A stretch of 64,000 nucleotides of DNA, taken from positions 340,898 through 404,897 of the forward strand of contig CAVXJZ010000006.1 in NCBI GenBank assembly GCA_963762205.1, in the 5' to 3' direction. The notes beneath the pieces are model-generated. The model was not told where the DNA came from, ran no database searches, and saw only the letters and a list, made by a program, of their open reading frames with translations. Position numbers and translations under genes: made by a program. The stretch comes from VRUE01 sp963762205. Its GTDB lineage: Bacteria; Actinomycetota; Thermoleophilia; Solirubrobacterales; 70-9. Positions within the stretch are counted from its first letter, which is position 1. Each line of letters opens with the position of its first letter. Below, one piece after another: positions 8,772-17,457 of this stretch.

Positions 8772-9125
8772 GTGAAACTCGTGATTGGAATCGTCCGACC
8801 CGAGCGGGCGAACGAAGTACTGGAGTCGCTCTACCGGGCGGAAGTTCGCGGTGTCTCGATGAGCCGCGTGCAGGGGCACGGCGGTGAGCTCGAGCGGGTG
8901 GAGACCTACCGTGGGACGACCGTCCAGGTCGGGCTCGAGGACAAGGTCCGCTTCGAGATCGCCGTCTCCGACGACTTCGTCGACCCGACCGTCGAGGCGC
9001 TCCGCGAGGGCGCCCGGACCGGCGAGGTGGGCGACGGCAAGATCTTCGTCCTGCCGCTCGAGCGGGCGGTCCGCATCCGCACCGGCGAGACCGACCACGG
9101 CGCCGTGACGCCGGTGGGCCGATGA
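8772..9125 (+). CDS. PII-type nitrogen regulatory protein
   Basis: 117 aa, the usual PII length. It starts VKLVIGIVRPERANEVLESL; the later segments TGEVGDGKIFVLPLE and IRTGE form the B- and C-loops that bind ATP/ADP and 2-oxoglutarate. The T-loop reads ETYRGTTVQVGLEDKVR, without the Tyr that follows RGAEY in uridylylated or adenylylated PII proteins, so covalent control by GlnD is unlikely. It should block or open the ammonium channel encoded immediately downstream, with which it overlaps by 4 nt (ATGA). GTG 8772 is chosen because the Shine-Dalgarno site would lie inside the longer TTG-started frame. Confidence 0.9.
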   Translation: MKLVIGIVRPERANEVLESLYRAEVRGVSMSRVQGHGGELERVETYRGTTVQVGLEDKVRFEIAVSDDFVDPTVEALREGARTGEVGDGKIFVLPLERAVRIRTGETDHGAVTPVGR

Positions 9126-10423
9126 GCGCCCTGCTCGCGGCGACGCCCGCGATCGACACCGGCGACACGGCCTGGATGCTCGCGGCGACGGCGCTGGTCC
9201 TGCTGATGACGCCGGCTCTCGGCCTCTTCTACGCGGGGCTGGTGCGCGCCAAGAACACCCTCAACACGTTCATGATGTGCGTCGCCGCGATCGGGATCGC
9301 GGGTGTGACCTGGGCGCTGCTCGGTTACTCGCTGGCCTTCGACGGCGAAGGCGCGCTGATCGGCGGCCTGGGGAACTTCGCGCTCGACGGGGTCGGCTTC
9401 GAGCCGCGCGCGGAAGGCACGATCCCCGAGCTGCTGTTCATGGCGTTTCAGGGGACCTTCTGCATCATCACCGTCGCCCTGATCGCCGGCGCCGTGGTCG
9501 AGCGCATGCGCTTTGGCGCCTTCATGGTCTTCGCGGCGCTCTGGTCGGTGCTGGTCTACGCCGTCCTCGCCCACTGGGCCTTCGGCGGCGGCTGGCTGGC
9601 CGCACAGGGAACGCTCGACTTCGCCGGCGGGGTCCCGGTGGAGATGGGCTCGGGCTTCTCGGCGCTGGCCGCGGCGCTGGTCGTCGGGGCCCGCAAGGAC
9701 TACGGGCGTCAGGCGCTGCTTCCCCACAACGCCGTCTACGTCCTGCTCGGCGCCGGCCTGCTCTGGTTCGGGTGGTTCGGCTTCAACGGCGGCAGCGGGA
9801 TCGGTGCCGGCCAGCAGAGCGTGCTCGCCTTCGTCAACACGCTGCTCACCCCCGCCTGCGCGCTGATCACCTGGATCGCGATCGACCTGATCCGGGGCAG
9901 GAAGGCGACGGCGATCGGCGCCGCGACGGCGATCATCGTCGGCTGCGTGCTGATCACGCCGGCCGGCGGCTTCATCAGCCCCGGCTGGGCGATGGTGCTC
10001 GGCGTGCTCGGCGCGCTGCCCTGCTACGCGGTGATCGTCTGGCGCCCGCGGACCCGCGTCGACGAGACGCTGGACGTGCTCGCCGCCCACGGGATCGCCG
10101 GCTTCACCGGCATCCTCTTCCTCGGCCTGGTCGCCCAGATCGGCTGGAACGGGGTCGGCGACGGGCTCCTCTACGGCGACGCCGGCCAGTTCTGGTCGCA
10201 GGCGCTGGCCGCGGTGGTGACCCCCGCCTATGCCTTCGTCGCCACCTTCGTCCTGCTCAAGCTGGTCGGCGCGGTGATGCCGATACGGGCGAGCGAGCAC
10301 GACGAGGCCGTCGGCATGGATGTCGTCTACCACGGCGAGGAGGCCTACCCGAGCGGCGAGGGGGCGATTCTCGTCATGCCCGATCCCGAGGGCGAGAAGA
10401 GCCTGGTCGCCGAGCCTGGCTAG
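9122..10423 (+). CDS. amt: Ammonium transporter (Amt/Mep/Rh family) with Glu at the first pore-His position
   Basis: 433 aa with about 11 membrane helices, N-terminus outside. Family landmarks are LGLFYAGLVRAKN, the second pore-lining His323 (AAHGIAGFTG) and WFGWFGFNGGSG. The first twin-His position, normally in DFAGGxVVH, reads DFAGGVPVE, giving Glu174 (codon 9641-9643). The same replacement is known in some fungal Mep proteins, where it changes transport properties. The acidic C-terminal tail (about 395-433) may be the PII contact. It is coupled to the PII gene. Its stop codon shares CTAG (10420-10423) with the stop of the converging sigma gene. Confidence 0.94.
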   Translation: MSALLAATPAIDTGDTAWMLAATALVLLMTPALGLFYAGLVRAKNTLNTFMMCVAAIGIAGVTWALLGYSLAFDGEGALIGGLGNFALDGVGFEPRAEGTIPELLFMAFQGTFCIITVALIAGAVVERMRFGAFMVFAALWSVLVYAVLAHWAFGGGWLAAQGTLDFAGGVPVEMGSGFSALAAALVVGARKDYGRQALLPHNAVYVLLGAGLLWFGWFGFNGGSGIGAGQQSVLAFVNTLLTPACALITWIAIDLIRGRKATAIGAATAIIVGCVLITPAGGFISPGWAMVLGVLGALPCYAVIVWRPRTRVDETLDVLAAHGIAGFTGILFLGLVAQIGWNGVGDGLLYGDAGQFWSQALAAVVTPAYAFVATFVLLKLVGAVMPIRASEHDEAVGMDVVYHGEEAYPSGEGAILVMPDPEGEKSLVAEPG

Positions 10424-11685
10424 CGAGGGCCCGCGCTGAGCTCGGCCGAGCGCCGCTCGAGGTAGCGGCGCTCGGCGGGATTGGAGGAGAGCTCGATCGC
10501 GCGGCGGAACGCCGCCACCGCCTCCGGCTCGCGGCCGAGCCTGGTCAGGAGGTCGGCCCGGGCCGCGTGCAGCGGCCCGTAGCGGTCGAGGCCCTCGATC
10601 TCGTCGATCAGCGCCAGGCCGCGCTCCGGGCCCTCGCTCATCGCCACCGCCGCGGCGCGGTTGAGGGCGACGACCGGGCCCGGCGCGACCAGCTCCAGCC
10701 ATTCGTAGAGGCGGGCGATCCGCGCCCAGTCGGTCTCCTCGGCGCTAGGGGCCGCCGCGTGGGTGGCAGCGATCCGCGACTGCACCGTGTAGGGCCCGGC
10801 CGGGCCGCCGGCCGCGGCGCGCTCGGACAGCGCCGCGCCCTCGGTGATCTGCTCCGCGTCCCAGAGAGCGCGGTCCTGCTCCTCGAGCGGGACCGGGTCG
10901 CCCGCCTCGTCGACCCTGGCCCTGCGCCGGGCGTCGGTGAGCAGCATCAGCGCCAGCAGGCCCTGGACCTCGGGCTCGTCCGGAAGCATCGCGGCGAGCG
11001 CCCGCGTCAGCCGGATCGCCTCGGAGCTGAGCTCGACCCTGATCAGCCGGTCCGAGCTCGAGCCGAGGTAGCCCTCGTTGAAGATCAGGTAGAGGGTCGC
11101 CAGCACCCCGCCCAGCCGCTCCGGCATCTCGGAGGCGTCGGGCACCCGGTAGGGGATCCCCGACCCGGCGATCTTCCGTTTGGCCCGCACGAGGCGCTGC
11201 GCCATCGTGCTCTCGGAGACGAGGAAGGCGCGGGCGATCTCGGGGGTCCCGAGGCCGCCGAGGCTGCGCAGCGTGAGGGCGACCCGGGCCTCCATCGCCA
11301 GAGCCGGGTGACAGCAGGTGAAGATCAGCCGCAGCCGGTCGTCCCCGATTCCCGGGTCCTCGCGGGCGGCCACCTCCTCCCCGGGCCCGCCGGCCGGCGG
11401 CCGCAGAGCCTCGAGCCCTTCGAGGATCGCCTTCTTGTCCCTCAGGGTCCGCTCGCGGCGCAGCCGGTCGATCGCCCGGTTGCGGGCGACGCTGACGATC
11501 CACGCCCCCGGGTTGGAGGGGACGCCGTCCCGGGGCCAGCGCTCGAGCGCGGTGACGAAGGCCTCCTGGACCGCCTCTTCGGCCGCGTCGAAGTCGCCCA
11601 GGACGCGAATCAGCGTCGCCACCGCCCGCCCGGACTCCTCCCGGAACGCGCGGCCGACGACGCTCTCGCGATCCCCGGCGCTCAA
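10420..11685 (-). CDS. ECF42-type RNA polymerase sigma factor with long C-terminal extension
   Basis: 421 aa, about twice a typical ECF factor. Sigma region 2 is at about 20-90 (DFDAAEEAVQEAFVTALERW, NRAIDRLRR) and region 4 at about 120-175 (TPEIARAFLVSESTMAQRLVRAK). The remaining 240 residues form the TPR-like extension typical of the ECF42 group, which has no anti-sigma factor and is genetically linked to DGPF-domain (YCII-related) proteins. The upstream gene is exactly such a protein, so assignment to ECF42 is well supported. The start is TTG 11685; an AGGAG overlaps the stop of the upstream gene 8 nt before it. Confidence 0.9.
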   Translation of the reverse strand: MSAGDRESVVGRAFREESGRAVATLIRVLGDFDAAEEAVQEAFVTALERWPRDGVPSNPGAWIVSVARNRAIDRLRRERTLRDKKAILEGLEALRPPAGGPGEEVAAREDPGIGDDRLRLIFTCCHPALAMEARVALTLRSLGGLGTPEIARAFLVSESTMAQRLVRAKRKIAGSGIPYRVPDASEMPERLGGVLATLYLIFNEGYLGSSSDRLIRVELSSEAIRLTRALAAMLPDEPEVQGLLALMLLTDARRRARVDEAGDPVPLEEQDRALWDAEQITEGAALSERAAAGGPAGPYTVQSRIAATHAAAPSAEETDWARIARLYEWLELVAPGPVVALNRAAAVAMSEGPERGLALIDEIEGLDRYGPLHAARADLLTRLGREPEAVAAFRRAIELSSNPAERRYLERRSAELSAGPR

Positions 11686-11696
11686 GCGCGGAGCTC

Positions 11697-12110
11697 CTAG
11701 GGGCGCTGGTCGGTGACCCGTTCGAGCAGCTCCTCGCCGCTCATGCTCTCGTTCCCGGGGCTCTCCTCGACCAGCGGGCGGACTTCGACCCTCTCCCCCG
11801 CTTCGAGCGGAGCCTTCTTCGTCCAGGACAGGGCCTCGTCGAGGTCGGCCGCTTCGATGATCCAGAAGCCCATCAGCTGCTCCTTGGTCTCGGCGAAGGG
11901 GCCGTCGGTGACGGTCGTCTTCCCGTCGCCCTCGAAGGTGACGACCGTCGCGGTCGACCGCTCGCGAAGGCCGTGGCCGAGGAGCATCACGCCGGCCTCC
12001 TTCATCTCGTCGTTGAACTTGCCCATCTCGTCGAGCGACTTCTGCATCTCCTCCGGCGAGACTTCCTCCCAGTTCGGCTCCTCACCGATCAGCGAAAGCA
12101 TGTACTGCAT
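11697..12110 (-). CDS. DGPF/YCII-related protein, partner of ECF42 sigma factor
   Basis: 137 aa with one YCII-type alpha/beta domain carrying the signature TDGPFAETKEQLMGFWII. DGPF proteins co-occur with ECF42 sigma factors and are thought to take part in their signal pathway or be the main target; the biochemical role is unknown. There is an extended acidic tail after about residue 100. A strong AAGGAGG site lies 6-7 nt before ATG 12110, giving a leadered transcript. The sigma gene follows after 11 nt. Confidence 0.9.
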   Translation of the reverse strand: MQYMLSLIGEEPNWEEVSPEEMQKSLDEMGKFNDEMKEAGVMLLGHGLRERSTATVVTFEGDGKTTVTDGPFAETKEQLMGFWIIEAADLDEALSWTKKAPLEAGERVEVRPLVEESPGNESMSGEELLERVTDQRP

Positions 12111-12236
12111 GGCGATTCCTCCTTGGTCGAGGCGGCCTCCTTTGCGCCGCCGTTCACCCTAACGACGAACGGGGGTCGCGAAAATCGACACCGGACGAGA
12201 CGGCGACCCGAAACGGGTGGCGCCGAGCGGCTCCAC

Positions 12237-13004
12237 TCAGGCGCGCAGCCGGTACCCCGAGGCGAAGAGGCGGAGGTTGACGAGGAAGATCGCCGCGGTC
12301 GCCGCGGTCAGGGCCAGCAGCGAGAGCGCGATGCTGACTTCTGTGAAGCCGACGAACCCGTAGCGGACCAGGTTGATCATGTAGAAGATCGGGTTGAAGT
12401 GGGTCAGGGTCTGGTACGGCTGCGGCAGCAGCGAGGCCGAGTAGAAGACGCCCCCGAGGAAGATCAGGGGCTGGAGGACGAAGGTCTGGGCGAAGGCGAC
12501 GTCGTCGAACTGTTCGGCGCGGACGCCGATCAGCACCCCCAGCTGCGAGAAGAAGAAGCCGACCAGGAACAGCGACGGGACCAGCACGAGGACGTGGTCG
12601 ACCGGCAGGTCGACCAGGAGCGAGGCGGCGACGAAGGTGATCAGGGCGACGATCAGGCCGCGCATGAAGCCGCCGAGCGAGAAGGCGAGCAGCAGCTCGA
12701 GCGGCGAGGCGGGCGAGGAGAGCTGGTCCTGGATCGCCCCCTGGAATTTCTGCTGGAGGATCGAGGAGGAGTTGTTCGCGAACGAGTTGATCGAGAAAGC
12801 CATCATGATCAGGCCCGGGATCACGAAGACGACGTAGTCGATCCCGTGCAGCTTGTCGATCCGCGAGCCGAGGGCGGCGCCGAACACGGAGATGTAGAGG
12901 AACGTTTCCAGCAGCGGCGCGCCGAGGGTCTGTTTCTTGATCTTCATGAAGCGGTTGACCTCGCGGCGCCAGAGCGTCGCGAAGCGGATCTGGGCGGCGC
13001 TCAC
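12237..13004 (-). CDS. ABC-2 type transporter permease
   Basis: 255 aa with six predicted membrane helices. The family stretch VLQPLIFLGGVFYSASLLPQ precedes helix 5, as in DrrB-like exporters. It pairs with the ATP-binding protein encoded just upstream (GTGA overlap at 13001-13004) to form a membrane exporter; the substrate may be a drug, lipid or polysaccharide precursor. GTG start at 13004. Confidence 0.88.
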   Translation of the reverse strand: MSAAQIRFATLWRREVNRFMKIKKQTLGAPLLETFLYISVFGAALGSRIDKLHGIDYVVFVIPGLIMMAFSINSFANNSSSILQQKFQGAIQDQLSSPASPLELLLAFSLGGFMRGLIVALITFVAASLLVDLPVDHVLVLVPSLFLVGFFFSQLGVLIGVRAEQFDDVAFAQTFVLQPLIFLGGVFYSASLLPQPYQTLTHFNPIFYMINLVRYGFVGFTEVSIALSLLALTAATAAIFLVNLRLFASGYRLRA

Positions 13005-13717
13005 GGGGCGGCCACCTCGACGTGGGAGCGGGAGAGCTCATTGCGGCCGACAAGCGCCAGGTAGGCGTCCTCGAGGTTGGCCACCCCGTAGCGGTCGGCG
13101 AGCGCCGAGCTGGTTCCCTCGCCGACGATCCGGCCCTCGTTGATGAAGGCGATCCGATCGCAGAGCTGCTCGGCCTCCTCGATGTAATGGGTGGTGAGCA
13201 GGATCGAGGTGCCTTCGTCGTTGATCCGCTGCACGTAGTGCCATAGCTCGAGCCGCAGCTCGACGTCGACGCCGGCGGTCGGCTCGTCGAGGATCAGCAT
13301 CCTCGGCCGGTGCATCATCGCCCGTGCGAGGACCACCCGTCGTTTCATCCCACCCGACAGAGTCCTGGTCCGTTCGTGGCGCTTCTCGACCAGCGAGAAG
13401 GTCTCGAGCAGCTCGCTGGTCCGCTCGCGGCGCTCGCGCCTCGGCATCCCGAAATACCCCGCGTGGTAGTCGAGCGTCTCCTCGACGGTCAGGAACCAGT
13501 CGAGGTTGACCTCCTGGGGCGCCAATCCGACCGCCTGCCGGGCCTTGCCGTAGTCGTCGATCGCGTCGTGGCCGAAGACCTCGATCGTGCCGGAGGTCGT
13601 CTGAGCGAGGCCCGTCGTGCAGTGGATCAGGGTCGACTTGCCGGCGCCGTTCGGGCCGAGCAGGCCGAAGAGCTCGCCGGGCGCGATCTGCAGCGAGACC
13701 CCGCGCAGCGCTTCCAC
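13001..13717 (-). CDS. ABC transporter ATP-binding protein (DrrA-like), start unclear
   Basis: 238 aa as given. Walker A is LLGPNGAGKST, the Q-loop VGLAPQE, the signature LSGGMKRRV, Walker B MLILDEPTAGVD, and the switch His is in TTHYIEEAEQL. It powers the ABC-2 permease downstream. The GTG at 13717 is the first ordinary start in frame, but clear homology (ALHIEDLVKRYPTG, including the A-loop Tyr that stacks on adenine) continues upstream to about 13758, where no ATG, GTG or TTG is found before a TGA. One missing base would join it to TTG 13776. This fits the cluster of indels in the gene next door, so the real protein is probably about 20 residues longer. Confidence 0.85.
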   Translation of the reverse strand: MEALRGVSLQIAPGELFGLLGPNGAGKSTLIHCTTGLAQTTSGTIEVFGHDAIDDYGKARQAVGLAPQEVNLDWFLTVEETLDYHAGYFGMPRRERRERTSELLETFSLVEKRHERTRTLSGGMKRRVVLARAMMHRPRMLILDEPTAGVDVELRLELWHYVQRINDEGTSILLTTHYIEEAEQLCDRIAFINEGRIVGEGTSSALADRYGVANLEDAYLALVGRNELSRSHVEVAAP

Positions 13718-13779
13718 CCCGGTCGGGTAGCGCTTGACCAGATCCTCGATGTGAAGTGCGTCGACGTCTCAAACAACGG

Positions 13780-15089
13780 CTACTTCGCGCGCACGCGGAC
13801 GATTCGGAAGCTGCGCCTCGCCGGGGTCGTGTCGACGAGACCGTCGAGCACCGCGCGCACTTCGAACCGGTAGCTGCCCGGGCCGCAGGCGATAGGCCTT
13901 CGGCGATCTGCAGGCCCTGAAGCGCGGCCTTCTTCGAGGCCGTCGCCTTCTTCTTCTTGGCGAGCCGGACCAGGCGGCACTGGAACGTCGCCCCGGCGTC
14001 GGGCGAGTTGAAGCGGAACTTGACCCTGCGTCGCCTGCCCCTCGTCCTGACCCTGCCCTTGGGGCCGCTCTTGATCCGGGTTCGCGGCCTCGCGACCCCG
14101 ATCGCGAGCGGCGGCGGTCCGGCGACCGGCGGTTCGAGGCCGGAGATGCGCCCGACCTTGTCGATCATGTCGAGCGTGACCCACAGCGTGTTGCCGGGTC
14201 CGGGAGCGATCTGGCGGGGGAAGGATTCTTTGGCGAAGCCGTTGAGCAACGTCAGGGTGCCGTCGGCGGTGAGGCGGGCGACGCCGTCGTTGCCGGACAT
14301 CGCGAACCAGAAGGCCTGGTCGGAGCCGACCGCGACACCGAAGGGGTCGCCGATGCCACCGGGGGTTTCGATCAGCGGGAACGCGGTCGGCGGTGAGATC
14401 AGGCCTACCTGCTCGGGCGCTGTTGGCCTGTTGTGAGAACCCGATCAGGCCGTCGGGTCGGCCCGCGACTCCCTGCGATCCGCCGGGAATCGGATAGTCG
14501 ACCTCGGTCCCGTCCGTGGTCAGGGTGACGATTCGGGACGGTTCGCCGGCGGAGTCGGCGACGACCAGCAGCGGACCGGCGACATCGATGTCTTTCGGCG
14601 CCAGGCCGGCGACCGCGAACGGCGTGACTTTGCTTGGGTCAGATGCCTGGATCCGAAGGATCTTGCCGTCGGTCGCCACCCACATGTTCCCGTCGGGACC
14701 GGCGACGATCGAGTGCGAGGTCCCGATTTCGCCGACGGGGGTCGGATCTTTTGTCCCCTCCGGATCTGCGGGGTCGAAGCTGATCACGTCGCCGTTGCGG
14801 GTGATCCAGATCCTGCCTTCAGGGCCAACCGCGATTCCGGAGGCGGTGACGGCTTCCAGGTCGTAGGTGGTGACGGCGCCGGCCGGGGTGATCTTGGCGA
14901 CATCTTTGCCCGCTTCGCTCAGGGTCACCCACATGTTGCCGTCGGGACCCTGGACGATCTTGTCGTTGGTTTCGATGTTCGGCACGTCGAATTCGCCGTC
15001 GATCGTCGGGACGGCAGCGCCGGCGGGGCCAGCAGCGCGGCCACGACAACGCCCAACATCAACGAGCGCTTGCCGATCCGCGAGATCAC
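13780..15089 (-). pseudogene. Secreted NHL/Vgb-like beta-propeller gene with four frame breaks
   Basis: Read through the breaks, the product is a signal peptide (LMLGVVVAALLAP), a six-bladed propeller of the virginiamycin-B-lyase-like type (repeats such as VQGPDGNMWVTL and VAGPDGNMWVA), a basic linker, and a C-terminal Ig-like segment ending RSFRIVRVRAK. The frame changes at about 15025 (one C too few in a C run), 14416 (one extra base in GGG), 13922 (one extra base) and 13880 (one extra base in GGG). The three insertions restore the original frame, so each part is otherwise well kept. GTG 15089 follows TACACT (15099-15104) by 9 nt. Either a very recent pseudogene or local sequence error; the latter seems likelier because several breaks are in homopolymers. 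Confidence 0.7.
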
Positions 15090-15144
15090 AGGAGCCAAAG
15101 TGTAGTGCGCCGGTCCAGGGCTACGCCTAGTCTTCGTCGCCGCC

Positions 15145-16026
15145 ATGGCGGAGAAGATCGTCAGCCCCCGGCCGCTGCTCGTCGTCGACACGCCGTCGAT
15201 GCTCTTCCGTGCCTTCTACGCGCTGCCGAAATCGATAACCGGGCCCGACGGCGAACCGGTCAACGCCCTGCTCGGGACCGCCAACCTGATCGTGCGTGAG
15301 GTGGAGGCTCACGATCCCCGTGCCGTCGTCCTCTGCTTTGGGCCCGACGCCGCCTCCTACCGGACCGAGCTCTACCCCGCCTACCACGCCGACCGGCCCG
15401 AGGTGCCCGACCAGCTGGCGCCGCAGTGGGCCGACTGCCGCGACTTCTTCGAGGCCTTCGGCTGGGGCGTCGTCGCCGGCGAGGACCTCGAGGCCGACGA
15501 CCTGCTCGGCACCTTCGCCCGGCGCGAGGAGGAGGTGGGCGGCCGGGCCCTGATCCTCACCGGCGACCGCGACATGTACCAGTGCGCGACGGACGCGGTC
15601 ACCGTCCTCTACGTGCGCACGGGTGGCAGGGGCGCCGAGGAGGTCGGCCCCGACGGTGTGCGCGAGCGCTACGGCGTCGATCCCGCTCAGGTGCCGGACT
15701 TCATCGCCCTGCGCGGCGACCCCTCCGACGGCCTGCCCGGCGCCAAGGGGGTCGGCGAGAAGACGGCCGCCGAGCTGCTGCGCGTGCACGGCGACCTCGA
15801 GACGCTGCTCGATAGTGCCGTCCGCGAGCGTCGCCCGAAGCTCAGGGAGGCGCTGATCGGCCAGCGCGAGGAGCTGCTTGCCTTCAAGGACATCGCCACC
15901 CTGCGCGACGCCGGCGTCGACCGCCCGCCGGACCGGCCCACCGACTGGGTCGCCGCCGCCGCCGCGGCCGAGGTCAGGGGGATGGCCAACCTCGCCGAGC
16001 GCCTGCTCTCGATGGAGCCCGCGTGA
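15145..16026 (+). CDS. 5'-3' exonuclease (FEN/PolI N-terminal type)
   Basis: 293 aa, a free-standing relative of the DNA polymerase I 5'-nuclease domain. Acidic metal-binding residues are visible in LLVVDTPSMLFRA, EDLEADDLLG and LTGDRDMYQ; the helix-hairpin-helix DNA-binding segment is SDGLPGAKGVGEKTAAELL. It removes RNA primers or 5' flaps during replication and repair. ATG 15145 has TAGTCT (15128-15133) 11 nt upstream and no Shine-Dalgarno site. It overlaps the next gene by GTGA. Confidence 0.9.
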   Translation: MAEKIVSPRPLLVVDTPSMLFRAFYALPKSITGPDGEPVNALLGTANLIVREVEAHDPRAVVLCFGPDAASYRTELYPAYHADRPEVPDQLAPQWADCRDFFEAFGWGVVAGEDLEADDLLGTFARREEEVGGRALILTGDRDMYQCATDAVTVLYVRTGGRGAEEVGPDGVRERYGVDPAQVPDFIALRGDPSDGLPGAKGVGEKTAAELLRVHGDLETLLDSAVRERRPKLREALIGQREELLAFKDIATLRDAGVDRPPDRPTDWVAAAAAAEVRGMANLAERLLSMEPA

Positions 16027-16406
16027 CCAGCCCGCGCCCGCGCCGCAAGCTCGCGGTCCTCGCCTGCATGGACGCGCGCATCGACGTCAACGCGCTGCTC
16101 GGCCTGGAGCGGGGCGACGCCCACATCGTCCGCAATGCCGGCGGCCTGGTCACCGAGGACGCCCTGCGCTCGCTGAGCGCCTCGCAGCGGCTCCTGGGGA
16201 CCGAGGAGATCGTCGTCATCATGCACCGCGACTGCGGCATCCATGGCAGGACGGACTTCGGCGGCTTCGACGACCTCGAGCGGACGCTGCTCGACGGCCT
16301 GGCGCGGCTGCGCTCCAGCCCCGAGCTCGCCGCCCGCGACCGGGTCCGCGGCCTGATCTACGACCCGGAGGACGACTCGCTGCTCGAGGTCGAGGACGCT
16401 TGCTGA
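16023..16406 (+). CDS. Short beta-class carbonic anhydrase-like protein
   Basis: 127 aa. The zinc ligands of beta-carbonic anhydrases are present: Cys in LACMDARID (with the Asp-Arg dyad) and His and Cys in MHRDCG. RNAGGLVTEDALRSL is the conserved second block. It resembles the short mycobacterial type (Rv1284-like, about 160 aa) but is still shorter. It interconverts CO2 and bicarbonate (family function). The link to the upstream exonuclease (4-nt overlap) is probably only translational. Confidence 0.83.
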   Translation: MTSPRPRRKLAVLACMDARIDVNALLGLERGDAHIVRNAGGLVTEDALRSLSASQRLLGTEEIVVIMHRDCGIHGRTDFGGFDDLERTLLDGLARLRSSPELAARDRVRGLIYDPEDDSLLEVEDAC

Positions 16407-16419
16407 CGCCGCGCGCGAG

Positions 16420-17457
16420 CTAGGAGACGGTCCAGGTGTCGCCGGAGCGAAGCAGCTCGTCGACGTCGGCCAGCGAAGCGCCCTCGTGGGCGGCGACCAG
16501 TTCGGGCTGTCGACCGGCGCCGTAGACGGGACGCTTGACGTCGCGCAGGACGCCGATCGGCGTCGGCCCGATCGGCGCTTCCGCAAGCCGGGCCAGCGCG
16601 GTCGCATAGCTCGGGTCGGCGCGGTGGGAGTCGTGGACGACGATCGCCTCCTCCCCCACGTCGGCGACGTCGGCCACCGCCAGGCTGCCGTCGGCCTCGC
16701 GGATCACACCGCGCTCGTTCTCGGCGCCGAAGAGGATCGGCTCGCCGTGCTCGAGGCGGATCTGGTTCGGCCGGCCCTCCTTGCCGCGCACGGCGTCGAA
16801 GGCGCCGTCGTTGAAAACGTTGCAGTTCTGGTAGATCTCGACGAAGGCCGAGCCCTCGTGTTCGGCGGCGGCCCGCAGGGTGGCGGCGACGTGCTTCTTC
16901 TCGACGTCGATCGTGCGCGCGACGAAGGAGGCCTCGGCGCCGAGCGCCAGCGCCGCCGGGTTGAAAGGGTGGTCCTCGGAGCCGAACGGCGTCGACTTGG
17001 TGACCTTGCCCTCCTCGCTGGTGGGCGAGTACTGGCCCTTGGTCAGGCCGTAGATCTGGTTGTTGAAGAGCAGCAGCTTGATCGGGACATTGCGGCGCAG
17101 GGCGTGGATCAGGTGGTTGCCGCCGATCGAGAGCGCGTCGCCGTCGCCGCTGACCACCCACACCGAGAGGTCGTCGCGCGAGCCGGCGATGCCGGTGGCG
17201 AGGGCCAGAGCCCTGCCGTGGATGCCGTGCATGCCGTAGGTGTCCATGTAGTAGACGAAGCGACCGGCGCAGCCGATCCCCGAGATGAAGACCGTCTTCT
17301 CCGGCGGCACGCCGAGCTCGGGCATCAGCGCCTGGACGCTGGCGAGGATCGCGTAGTCGCCGCAGCCCGGGCACCAGCGCGTCTCCTGGTCGGACTGGAA
17401 GTCCTTCTTGGTCAGCGTCGGCGGCGCGACGCCGTTGCCGCTTCCGTTCTCACTCAT
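16420..17457 (-). CDS. korB: 2-oxoacid:ferredoxin oxidoreductase, beta subunit
   Basis: 345 aa. It carries the thiamine diphosphate site (GDGDALSIGGNHLIHALRRN, then NNQIYGLTKGQ) and the RWCPGCGDY start that supplies a Cys pair for the iron-sulfur cluster. With the fused gamma-alpha subunit encoded upstream (ATGA overlap) it forms a heterotetramer oxidising a 2-oxoacid with CoA and ferredoxin. The KorAB type in actinobacteria normally uses 2-oxoglutarate and replaces the NAD-linked TCA step (family knowledge; the substrate is not proven by sequence). Confidence 0.92.
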   Translation of the reverse strand: MSENGSGNGVAPPTLTKKDFQSDQETRWCPGCGDYAILASVQALMPELGVPPEKTVFISGIGCAGRFVYYMDTYGMHGIHGRALALATGIAGSRDDLSVWVVSGDGDALSIGGNHLIHALRRNVPIKLLLFNNQIYGLTKGQYSPTSEEGKVTKSTPFGSEDHPFNPAALALGAEASFVARTIDVEKKHVAATLRAAAEHEGSAFVEIYQNCNVFNDGAFDAVRGKEGRPNQIRLEHGEPILFGAENERGVIREADGSLAVADVADVGEEAIVVHDSHRADPSYATALARLAEAPIGPTPIGVLRDVKRPVYGAGRQPELVAAHEGASLADVDELLRSGDTWTVS

